DNA of 64,000 nucleotides from Oryzias latipes (Eukaryota > Chordata > Actinopteri > Beloniformes > Adrianichthyidae). Positions 1 to 12,400 of the stretch are shown piece by piece. The stretch is taken from NCBI RefSeq assembly GCF_002234675.1, contig NC_019863.2, positions 3,834,609 through 3,898,608 of the forward strand, read 5' to 3'. The position numbers and the translations under genes are program-made. Position 1 is the stretch's first letter; every line of letters begins with the position of its first letter. Under the pieces are notes generated by a model. The model ran no database searches. It saw only the letters and a program-made list of their open reading frames with translations, and was not told the origin of the DNA.

Positions 1-738
1 CATAGTCACTACATTACCAGATGCAATAACCTTGTGGTGATGTAGAATGAAAGATCGAAATATGCATAAAGTGCATCTACCCTCTCCCAAATTTACCACA
101 ACAAACAGAAAAGTAAAAAAAACTTGATATTAACAATCAAGTGCTTAAGTTCAAAAGTAAAAAAACAATTAACGTCCTAACAAAGAGTGCAGTTTGGTTG
201 GAAAACATTAATGTTAAATCTGCAGGTTCTATAAGTAGAAACTTGCTGCATCAGGTCTCCGTAAATTACCTGAGGAGCACTGCTGATCATGTATTCCAAA
301 GTTACTTTAGATTAGTTTATTAGACATTTTAAAGACAAACACTCACTTCTTGGAGCATCTTGAGAGAATTCACGTGTCTGTAGACAAAACAAAAACAAAA
401 GGCTCAGACTGTTTTTTTTTTAGCACATCTGGGATTATGGAAAACAAAATCTTACACTCTTTCCGTTTCCACAAGATCCATGACAACATAGAAAGCTCTG
501 GACTGACCATCAGGCTTTATAAATGGACAAAACAAAACAGAGTATTAATAAGAACACAGATGGGATGAGGAGGGACAACAGGAATAAAGACAACTGTCCC
601 CTAGCAGCAGTTCAGTGGAAAGTCCTAACCATTGTTAAAAGCTGACATAGTTACATTTCTGATGCAAAAAAAAACATCTACTTAACCTTGAAAGCATATA
701 TAACCACATTTTTCTTTTTCTGTAAACATAGAGCAAAC
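1..738. other. Left edge: FGD5 intron downstream of exon 3
   Basis: AT-rich sequence. Apart from the possible micro-exon at 347-377, no exon of the DH domain and no repeat is recognisable here. Confidence 0.5.
347..377 (-). CDS. Possible FGD5 micro-exon (31 bp)
   Basis: On the minus strand a strong polypyrimidine tract and acceptor (TTTTGTCTACAG) is followed 31 bases later by a GTGAGT donor. Joined in phase 0 to FGD5 exon 3 it would add about ten residues beginning TREFSQDAPR. I do not recognise this segment in mammalian FGD5, where the linker before the DH domain is poorly conserved. It could be a fish-specific or alternative exon, or a chance pair of splice signals. Confidence 0.25.
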
Positions 739-3700
739 CTGTCTATCATAATTGTTGTCCATCCCACCATCGTCCTCCCCAGAGGTGCGCCCTTGGTCTT
801 CTTCACCCACCAGATCTCTTTGGTCATCACTTACTGGATCAATCTTTGAACCAGCGACCACAGGACACATGTATTCATCCGTGTAGGTGCTGTGAAGGAA
901 TAAAAACAAAACAAAGGGCATCAGAAAAAGGATCATGGAGATGGCCATGCATGCAAAATACCATTCAGAAAGACGGTTTAACTCATTTCAATTCATTCAG
1001 ATCTTCTGCACATGAGGGTCTGGATGAGACACTAGTTTCTTCTACCATATAATTTTAGGAATTTTAATTTTTATCACAAATACTAAGGAAACAACAAGGT
1101 TTTTCTTGTCTAAGCTGAAAGTCAAATTTCATAGGAATTTAGGTGAAATAATCCGATTTTTGTTCCCTTCAGAACAAACGGACTGTAGGAAAGAAGTGCA
1201 ACACTTGGTGTCATGGTGTGACAATAAAAAGTTGATTTTAAACATCAAAAAGCCTAATGAAATTATTGTAGACTTCCGTAGATGTAGTAAAAAGTCATCA
1301 GCCACTTTCCATTGGCATGGAGATGGTAGAGAGGGTGACTAATTTTAAATTTCTGGGGGTCACTATGACAGAGGACCTATCCTGGGGTCTTCACACTGCC
1401 TCAGTGGTGGGTGAGGCCCAACAACGCCTCTATTACCTGCGGAAACTAAAGACTGCTGAAAATCTCCAGGCAGCTGATGGTGAACTTTTACAACTTTGCC
1501 ATCAGCAGTGTTCTGACATATGTTTTTTTAGTGTGGTTTTACATTTGCACCAAGGCTGATCCGGTGGTGAAATCACTGGGAAAAATCATTGGGACTGCTC
1601 TCCCATAGATGACACCACCTGCTGTCTAAAGAGAGTCCACAACATCCTGCCTGACCAGCACCATCCGGCCTGCCATCTCTTCCACCTGCTGCCCTCAGGA
1701 AGGAGGTACAGGTCCATCCAGGCCAGGACAACTAGACTGAGTAACAGCCTTTATCCACAGGTTGTGTGGCTGTTGAACAGTCCCACCCACCAACCGCCCC
1801 CACCCCTTTCCATCGATTATTCTGTGACACTATTAAAGTGAAAATGCGAAGAGGGGATTGCATTTTTGTTTCACATCGGCCACGCAAAAAGTGTCGCATA
1901 ATTCAATTCCAGTCAGCATTTCCAGGAGGGAGGCGGGGCGATGACTTCAGTGCTCACTCGGTGTAGATGGTTGCTAAGAGACAACGACATGTCTAGGAGC
2001 AGTGCGGCCTGGCTCGTAGCTTTGTATTAGCGGCAGGGGAGGGTGCCGCTGTGCGCTCCTTATTGTTTACAGTTTCTCAGGACTGAGTAGCAGCATTTAC
2101 GCCTTCTGCGGTCTGGAGCTGCGGACCGCGGTGCGTCTGTTTGAAGCTTCCCCCGGACTAGCTTCATCTTTGGACGGAGCGAACACCGTATCAAAGCACC
2201 CTCCCCGGCCCACTGGTCCGAAGCCGCAGCCGGTCAGAAGGCGGAAATGCTGCAACTCAGTCCTGAGAAACTGTAAACGTTTTTTTGAGTGGTGTCCAGA
2301 CAAAATGAAGGCTGATGTTATTACCACATATTTATATCCAAGATGTTCATTGCGGCATTGCCCCCATGGAGTTTAAGTTAATCCACGGCTAATGATTTTA
2401 GCACGTATTAGCCTAATGCTAACCCTTCTTCCGGGTCCTTGCAGCCAAGAAAAAAAAAGCACTGGCCACTCGGATTAAAACAAATATGAGCGAACAGGCA
2501 CTTAACAATAATCATAACTGTCATAAAAGCACATTTAGAAGATCGTCTCCTGCTTGCTTTCCACTGTTTTTGCTGTTCGAGGCCAGATACAGCGCCATCA
2601 ACAGCTCCAGCATAAGGAGTCCGTGTCCTGACATTAAGATATAAAAATATATCTTGTTCCCACAGATTAATATCTTGTTCCCACAGATTATTATCTCGTT
2701 CGCACGAAATACTATTCCGTTCCCACAAGATACTATTGCGTTCCCTCAAAATACTATTCCGTTCCCTCGAAATGATTAACTCGTGCGAACGCAATAATTA
2801 TGTCGTTCGAACGCAAATCACGTCATAAGTCATTCACGCTTTCTATTTATATATATATATTTATATATATATATATATATATATTTCATATGCTTTCTGT
2901 ACGCCGGCAAAAGCCGCTTTCAGCGGTAACTTCCGTGTCTCTGTGACCCATATTCGTTCAAAAAAGGAACATGAAAAACAAAAATGATTATATATATAAT
3001 GTATGTATAATTTTTTTTTAAATATTATCTTAGTAAAACATAAGAACCTTGAATGGATGAAACTAAATGATTGACTTTAATTTTGGTATTTAGCATTTAG
3101 GAATACCAGCACAGTTTCTGGCTTTTTCATTTGTGGGTTGTATTAAGGCAAACTCAATTTAGTGACATTAAAGTGTACAAAACACAATTCCCAATGAATT
3201 CACCACCATTCTGAACCACATTACACCCATCAAAGTCTCCCTTTTTTATCTCACAGGACAGATGTTTCAAAGGCGTGTGAGCTCTTTTCTGGATCTTTTG
3301 ATTTGCTGTTCTAAAAAGCTAAACTTAAATTCATAAAAACTCTTCCAAAAATTGTTAGCAAAGCAGCACAAAATTCAATTTTTATAACATTAAAATTCAG
3401 ACTCGTTAGTAAAAACGCAAACCCCAACAATTTCATCCATTTCAGACTTGTAATTTAAAAAAAAAAATCTGAATATTTGATGCATTGTGTTTTTAATCTT
3501 AGCTACCATGAGTCGTTTAACTTTTTATTTGTGTGAAAAAAGTTGACTGAATTCCATTTGACCGTGAAAGCCATCTTTCTGGTCCTTTATGAACCATTTT
3601 ATTGAAATATCCCTATAATGTTCGTCCTCAGAGGCAGAATCAAGTGTGAATAAATAAAACATTGCAGGTTTGCATGAAGCAATAAACTGGTCCAAAAGGC

Positions 3701-6700
3701 CTACGGTGACAACAGTAACCAACTTGAGATCCATGCTGATATTTTATGCAATGAGAGCTTCTACTGCAGGGAAACCATATGAATATGCTAATCGATAAAG
3801 CTCAATGGGGAATCTAAACATTGAAATGACAGTGTGTCTGTAAGTCACAGCGCTGAAGCAGTTCAGTCATCTATAAGACGACCAGCCAAGCCAACAATCC
3901 AGGAATGTTTGGATTTAATCCAATGGATGTGCAAATTAGCTTTGAGCAACATTTGTGAGTCCTTCATTCCCTGCAGGACTTCAGATGTATACAGCCCATA
4001 GCTGCTTACCACAACACAGCTTAAAGGAGACACCAGGGATGTTTAAAACACAGAGCTTCTGCACATGAACAGTTTCCAATATTAGACTTTTATATCACTC
4101 CAAAAGAAAGTGCTGCTGTCACTTCTCACTGGTCTGCCATGCAGCTTGAAAGCTCAGGGCAAAAGCAGCACAGATAAATTCTAAGAAGAGATAAAAGATA
4201 TTGCTACTGCTTTTCTTTGGGCTAAGTTTCCAGTGACTGCATGGTGAGACTGTGGCTACCTGCCAATGCTCCTCCTTCAGGCTACTGTTACATGAACAGC
4301 ATCAACCACTGAGTTTACTGACCGTTCCAAATCTGCTGAACTGTTGTGACATTCACTGTTTTCAGTAGTAGATTGAAAACAGAGAAGAGTCACAAAACTA
4401 CAGAATTTTGATGGACCTTTAAATTTGCCACTTTTATAATCCACATAATAGACATAGAGAAAAAAAAAACCTGTAAATTTCCTTTCTTTATTTCTTGAAT
4501 CTGAGCCTTGCGATGCTTTAAATGTGTTTTTTAATGCTTTCCCAATCTGTTTAACTTTTTGTTCATTTTTTCTGTTGATCCTTGTGTAATTAGTATAAAA
4601 TATACTGACAAAAACAAATAGGATACAAATAAAAGTAAACACTTTAGTAAAATTTGATTCATAAGTGGTCTACTTTTTAAAAAAAAATCAATTTTTGCTT
4701 AAGATAAGGGAGTTATTTCTATTTCTTTTGGCTTGTTTTTTTAATAAGGTTAGTTTTGTTAATGTTAATTAAATGATTTTATGCCCATGCTTAAGACTTT
4801 TCTTTCTTTCTCTGAGTAAAGTGAAAAAGTGTCAGAGTGGCAGTTTTATTCTTCTCAAAGTCCCCCTCCAATGAAAATCATGCTTTTTGACTTTTTCACA
4901 CATACGTGGGACATTTTTCTTTTGAAATAGAACAAATGTACTAAAGAATCATTTTATCTTTGCATTTCTTTTAACTTGCTGTCAATCAAACTGTTGCAAA
5001 GACGCTCGGTTTGAATTAATGAGCCTTTGTGATGTCACAACAGCCCAGGAGCGCATGTGCATTGCCCTAGCTCCCTGATCTGCCCCGCCCAGCGTACACA
5101 AGCTCGGGTGCTGGAGAAGAGCAGATTTAGCATTGCTGCATTACCTGCACACATTTAAGGTGGGTCCAAGGCTGGAATCTGCTTTTGGCTGCATGTATTT
5201 AAAATAAAACTTAAAGTTGAAGTCCCATTTGCTATCCTAGGTGCGTGAAATGTGTTCGCCACGTTTGATTTATCCCCCAGAGGAGCGGTGAGCTGCAGAA
5301 ACAGCCGCACTCAAGAACCATTTAACCCTAACCGTAATCCTTATTTTGACCCTTTCTTTGGCTCTGTGCAGCCAAGAAAAATGTTCATCGCGTTTAGAAA
5401 ATTATGTGTGAATACCGGCAGTCACTTTCACAAGGCCAGTGTCCGCCCTGTAACCGGCAGGTCGTGGGTTCAAACCCAGGCCGAGTCATACCGAATACTT
5501 TATAAATAGGACCAAATTTTTAAAACCTTGCCCGACACTCAGCATTAAGGGGTTGGATTGGGGGGTTAAGACACCAAATGGTTCCCGAGCGCGGCTGTGT
5601 CTGCAGCTCACCGCTCCCCCAGGGGATGGGTCAAATGCGGAGACCAAATTTCGAACCCCTAGGTGTGTGACAGATAGAGGGACTTTAACTTTTTTTCATT
5701 TCTTTCATTTTATTTGCTGTTCAAGTGAATTCAACAATCTGCATGTGCTAGCATCAAATCAGTTCAGAGCCACAGCCAGTGCTGCCTGCTGCTGCAATGG
5801 AGCCTAAATTCTAACGTCATTTAAAGCATTGTTCATGGTCTTTCAAAATTATTTTTCATCTGTAATATTATTGAACAGTGGGGTACAAATCTCATTTTTG
5901 TTTTTCCACAGATTGTCAAAAAAGTGGAAACACAAATATATCACTTTTCACAGTTCCTTTATTTGCTAATGAGAAACCTTTGAGATTAGAGACTGTCAGT
6001 CAGTGTTGTTTGTTCCCCCCCTCCTGTGCAAGACACAGCTATTATCATCAGAAAGGGGGGTATCAAGGGTGGGGGTACTCAGCTCAGCACCAACGGCCAC
6101 GCCCGTATAGAGGAGATTTTGGAAACAGAGACTTCATATTAACAGGAAGTATGGCTTTTTTCAGACATTTAGGTTGTGGGAGATTTAGATTTAAAACATC
6201 ATGATGGTAATTAAAACACCACTGGGGAAGTTTTTCTTTTTTTTATTGTCATAGGGGGACTTTAAGCATGCTTTTTCCTTCAATATATATGCCTCAAATG
6301 GTGTAGTGCAGGAGTGGGCAAACTGCGGCCCGCGGCTGGATCCGGCCCGCCTCCATGTTTGGTCCAGCCCACTGAACAATATCAGAGACCCATGTTTTGC
6401 TTGTTTTTTAATCTGGCCACACGATCAAGACGTGACATTTTATTCCACCCTCCTGCAGTCCGTACTCCAACCTGAAAGTCTCGTAGCTTCGTGTTTCCAG
6501 GCGGAGAAGGTGCTTTGTTATAGTGTTCGGTCCGGAGAAGGGTTCTGACCGCAGTCCGTTCGGCTGCTAATGGGCTTAATAATAATCATAAAAATAATAA
6601 AAGCACCTTTAGAAGATGATCTCGCTCTATGTCGGAGCTCTGTTTGTTTACAACGGACTTCATAAGTTTTATAAAAAAACCAAAAAACAAACAAAACAAA

Positions 6701-9431
6701 AAAAACAGACTTCATATCTTCTTCTATGGTAGTGTCGTAATTTGTCCAGACCAATCACTATCTGATACGTCATCGGACCAACAGACAGCCAATCACATTA
6801 TGTGACGTCAGCACTACTCGAAGGACCCCGAACGGTTGTTACAGTCCGAACGGTTATTGTACCTATACCTATTTAGCTCATTCTTTAGAGCAATCATGCT
6901 GCCTTTCTTAAACAGCACACCCTGTTCTGTGTCCTGATTGGCTGGAGACCCTGTCAATCAATCTCAGTCCATGCCGTGTCTCCTGTACAGAAACGTGGAG
7001 CTCTTCAGATCAGAAATCTGTGATCAATCAGATCTTTGTTTTCATTCTAAGATCCTGGACCTAATTTCTATGAAGGGTTGAGATTTTAAACAAGAGAAAA
7101 TGGTGAAAATGTTCATGTCTGTCTGAGAAAAGTGTTTTTAGGCAGAGAGGAGTTTTACTGCCATAAACATCTGTTATCATTCTCCGTGGATTTCACCGAT
7201 CACGGTTACTTTTAGAATGTAACTCCTGCAATAAATGAAGGAAACTCTGTACTGGTGAAAAGGTAACACGGAAATATGCGTAGCTGCAGCAGAAGACACA
7301 GAAATGTGCTTTTATCATTATTACTGGATGAGAAACAGACGTGCAGAATGCAGCTGTGACACGTGTGAAGAGCTGCAGCCTTTATTAGGAGTATGACAGG
7401 AGAGGATCGACTATTTCAGTTTTTTGTTTTGTTTGTTTTTTGTTTTGTAAATGTATCAGTATATGTTTCCTGAATTTTTGTCTTTGATAATCATAGAGTG
7501 TTATTTGGACATTGCTTAATTTCATAAATAATGTTATTTATTTTATTAAAAGGATCATGAATAAGTGAAACTTTATTCATACAGCACTTTACAACTCCTT
7601 GAAGGTACTAAAAGGGCTTCACAATAAAAAAGAGATTTAAAATGGGAACAAAAGTTTTAAACTAAAAACTCTAGAATATTCTGTTTTAGAATAAAATTTT
7701 CAATCCAAATGTTTTCATCTACATTCCATGTTATATCAATCTCACTCCACACATCTGCTCCTGGTCCGGCCCTTCTATGGAATTTTAGAACCCAATGTGG
7801 CCCGCGAGTTAAAATAATTGCCCACCCCTGGTGTAGCGGTTAGCACTCTCACCTCCTAGTGAGAAGGCCCTGGGTTCTTTTGTATAATTTGTTCTCCTCT
7901 TGCATGGGAGCTTTTCTTTGGGAACAGGCTGGAAAAAGCATCCCTAGAAGCATGCTCCACAGGTTCTCTGATGTCTCTGAAGTTGTCTCTTGGGATGAAT
8001 GTGAGTGACCCTGTGTCAGAAGTCAAAGCTCTGTGTCCCCCTCCGGTCACCGGCAGGAGCAGTCTTCAGCTTACTGAATGCACTTCATCTGCTAGCAACC
8101 CCAGCGTGCAGTTTCTGAGTGCTGCACACCTGACTCTCATTTGCCAAATTAGTCTACTTAACAACACAAGTCTACAAACAGTCTACTTAATTACTGCAAT
8201 GAGCCTTACTTAGTGCAAAGTATTGTTTGTGCCTTTATTACTGAGTGTTGTAGTTGGACCAGGGGGGTATTCCAGAAAGCAAGTTATGCTAGCTTGCTGT
8301 GCACGTGCATTAACCCAGGGTTACCAAGTCGGAGCGTAATTACGCCAACTCATATCCGGTCTTTTGGAACCGACATACCCCGAGTAAGCAAGTTCAGGCG
8401 GATTTCAGCCAGAATTCAGGGTCAAAGTCAGGCTAGTTTAAACATGCTTCCTGGAACACCCTCCAGGGGGGTATTCCAGAAAGCAGGTTATGCTAGCTCC
8501 CACGATAAGTTTGAGGCTAAGGAAGTTGATAACCTCAGCTTTCGGTTCCAGAAATGGAGGTATGTTTCAGGGTAGGTCAAGTTACCATGGCAACTCATGC
8601 TCTGAACATAACCTGGTCCGGAGCAGGTTTAGTTGAAGCTTAGTTTGTTTACAGAGAGGTGAAACAGCATGGCGTGTCCATTTGAAGATGATTTAGTGGA
8701 TGAAGAAGTTCAGATAATACTTTTTCCAACATGAGAGGGTGATAAGACCACGTATGGATGTTGTAAAGATAAACATTTTTACTTTGATCCAACTTAATTA
8801 TTTGCTTCAGTTAAGATAAATCATTTTTTTAGGTCACCTTAAAAATACCACATAGTTTTCAGACAGTTATTTTGCTTTCATTCAAATTAATTCAATTAAG
8901 TAGGTGTAACTTTGATGCTGCCGTTAGATCGGCACCGCAAGGGATTCTGGGATATCATTCCCTTTGCCTGTCTGGACGGATTTGGGTTTAAGTGTGGGTT
9001 TTTGACAGAATGTGTTTAGTTGTATAGCTATTTTACTGTGTTTTGCCATGTTTTGCCGAGTTATTTTGTCCTACTATAATTATGTCTCTGCACCATGAGT
9101 GAGAGTGAAGGAGAGGATGATGATTTTATGTACCACCCCTACCTTAATAGATTGTAATGATAATGTTGGAATATTCTTTAATGAATTTTTGCACTCCATT
9201 TTTTCCAGTCCTTTTTATTGTTATAAAAATGAGCATATCTGCCGGCTCAAACTTAGACATATGACAGTTCAAGAAATATAATTAATTAAGATGGAAAAAA
9301 GATTAATGGAGTAATGTGACATTTAGTTAGATTAATACGTAAATTTGAGTTGTATAAACAATTATTGAGTTTTATAGACGTAAGAAATTAGGTTGAATAA
9401 ATTTAACTAAATTATTTGTTACTAATAGAAG

Positions 9432-9490
<59 letters not shown>

Positions 9491-12400
9491 TCACAAGGGA
9501 AATGGAAACAAGATCAGAAACTTTGTTATTTTTCTCGAAGCAGAAACTCTTTTTTTTTGATGATGCAGCCGTATTACTTTTTTGATGGATTTATAATCTT
9601 TATCCGCCGTCATTAAAATCTCAGACTCCGTCTCAATTCCGTCTCAAGTGTCCCGCTTTCTTTTTTCTCCACGCGTTTCCATGGTGACTCGGGAATTCGG
9701 CGATCCATTGAGAATGTCTTCATGTACTTGCTGTGCACGAGCATTAACCCAGGGTTACCAAGTCGAGCGTAATTACGCCAACTCATATCCGGTCTTTTGG
9801 AACCGACATACCCCGAGTAAGTAAGTTCAGGCGGATTTCAGCCAGAGTTCAGGCTTAAAGTCAGGCTAGTTTAAACATGCTTCCTGGAATACCCCCCTGG
9901 TACATCGCCTGTCCGTCCTGAGGGAGGATCCCTCCTTAATGTGGACAACCCTGAGGTTTCTTCATTTTCTCCGGATTCCGTTTTTTTTAGGAGTTTTTCC
10001 TTACCGCGAAGGAGGGTCCAAGGGCAGGGATGTCCAGTTTAGTTTAGTTAAAGTTTAGTATTTTCCTATTGAATTCTATGCATTTATGATCCTTTTGATT
10101 GTATGTTCACCTTACCGGTATAAAGCCCATTGAGATTACTGTTGTTGTGAATTTGGGCTATAGAAATAAATTGTAAAATTGATATTGAAATAACCATTCT
10201 TGATCTGATACATCTTTTTAACATCTTCATTTTTTTATCCTACTACTAATACTTTTGTGGTTCACATCTGATTTGTGTCTGTGCAGATTAGCTGTGAGTT
10301 CTCCCGGGTGCTTCCTCCCTGAGTTCTCCTTGAGACAGTCACAGCTGTGTGTATTCACTATAGGTGTTCAGTGTCTAAGGACGTGTCTTCTGCTTTTTCT
10401 GTATGGGTGGGTCTTGTGTATCTGTTGGAGGTTAGTTGTCCGTTCGTGGTTATGTCATGAACTCTTCTGGACTTGTCTCGGGTCCTTCCTGCTCCTGGGT
10501 TTTTCCTCCACTGGGCAGCCGTGACAGTATGATCAGCTTTAGATGACCATCTGCATACGTTATATTAGTTCAATAAAAACTGCATCCTATTTTGTTTTCT
10601 CTAGTAAAAACTGCTATTTAATATAAATCTATGTTTAGTTAAATTACGCAGTATGTGCTTTAAAATCTAATGACATTAAAATAACTGTTGTTATAATAAA
10701 ACTATTAGAACAATTTGATCTTTTTTCTTTCAAAGCCCATTTATAGGAAAAAAGTGTTCTGTATATTTTGATTTATGTTCCCAGTGGTCGTTAATTATGA
10801 TAATAATAATAATAATACAATTTATTTATAGAGCACCTTTCTGGACACTCAAGGTCGCTTCACAGTACAAAAATATATATATATTATATGATGATGCCGT
10901 TTTTAGTCAAAAACAAAAATCCTGTGTTGTCTTTTAGGACATATTTTTTGCAGAGCGGCAGGTGTTCATCAGAAAGTTGCCTCAGAGTTGTGGGCGGGAC
11001 TGCTTGCACGGACGTCACCCTGTGTTGACATCCCATCATTCCTTCGTTTACACACTCTCTCTCCCGCTAGCTAACAGCCCCTCACACCCCCGAAATAACA
11101 TATCAGAGCTATCCAGCCATACTGTTCAGAGCCAGATGCCAGCTTGGATGAGGAAAATGAAGACGCACATGGATCCTTTTGTCTCCCAATAGATGCAGGG
11201 AGTTTGTGGCCAGCCCACGGCAGTTTCTGCATCACAAACCTGTTCTTTTTCAAACCGCAGATTGGAATAAGGAAAAAATACAGAGAAACACTGTTTTAAC
11301 CTTAAATTATTTTATAAATCTCCCCCATCATGGGACAAATGCTACAAGAACATGTTAAAACCATTAAAAAACCATTTTTTATTGGAGTGGGTCTTTGTGT
11401 GTTTTAATTTGTCAAACCTGACACACACTGATCTTTTTTTTTTTTTGTTAAAGCAGCTCTGATGCTTTAATGGACTTTAATTCCAGACCTGCTAAAATAA
11501 AAAAAGTCTGTCTTATTTACATCAACCTTTTTTTTGGAAATTTGCTTGTTTTGAAAGTTAATAAAATAAGAGATAACCTTGTCTTCATTCTTTCAATGAA
11601 TGAAGGAATGAATAGATTACATTGTAATTGTAACTAAAAGAAGAAAGGAACTCTTTGAACCATGAATGAGAGACGCTCTGCAGGTGACAACAGCTGACTA
11701 CAGAACACATCCAGATTGTATCTTTGCCTCTTCTTCCTAACTGTCTGCAGAAGAAGAGCAATGACTCCAAAATGCTCTGACTATTAATCATCTTAAGTGA
11801 CCCGTATGACATGGACCCCGCCATGCATTCCCTCTGGCGGGGTGGGAGGGATTCGTGTCAGCACACGACGGCTGATCATACCGATGAGTAAAACCGCAGC
11901 AGGGATATGGACGATGCCTCCTTCAACATCAGCGCTCCTCCCTGCACCTGAACAGATGATTAATGAATGAAGCCACCCTGTTGTACTTAGATCTGCAGAG
12001 ACCACCCTCACGCCAGCATTTCCACCGCTCACACCCAACATGTCCCAACAGTGACAGATAACAGCTGGAGTTGCTTCCTCTCACTACATGGCATGAGGAA
12101 GCTTTCCTCGCACAGCTGACGACCATAGCCATGTCTGCAGCAACCGGAGCATCAGAGGAGGATAAATCTTCATCCCCAGAGGATTTATAAAACGTGTAAA
12201 GTGACCAAGAAGCAATAAAGAAGGCGTGTGGTCACAGTAAAAGAAGACAAGATCCACTAAAATGATGAACAGCATCATCAATCCACACAAAAACACAGTG
12301 TGTGTTAACACTAAATTTGTACCTGTCAGTGGACCAATCCATACCCACGGTACTAGTATGAAAATCGCTGCGCCTCACAGACAATGTCATTACATTTTTC

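Noticed and set aside
2408..2794. 128-residue minus-strand frame with RERNSIL-type repeats
   Set aside because: Translation of the 21-bp minisatellite.
5425..5500. Possible functional tRNA gene
   Set aside because: The B-box-like text belongs to a SINE head; no complete cloverleaf can be drawn.
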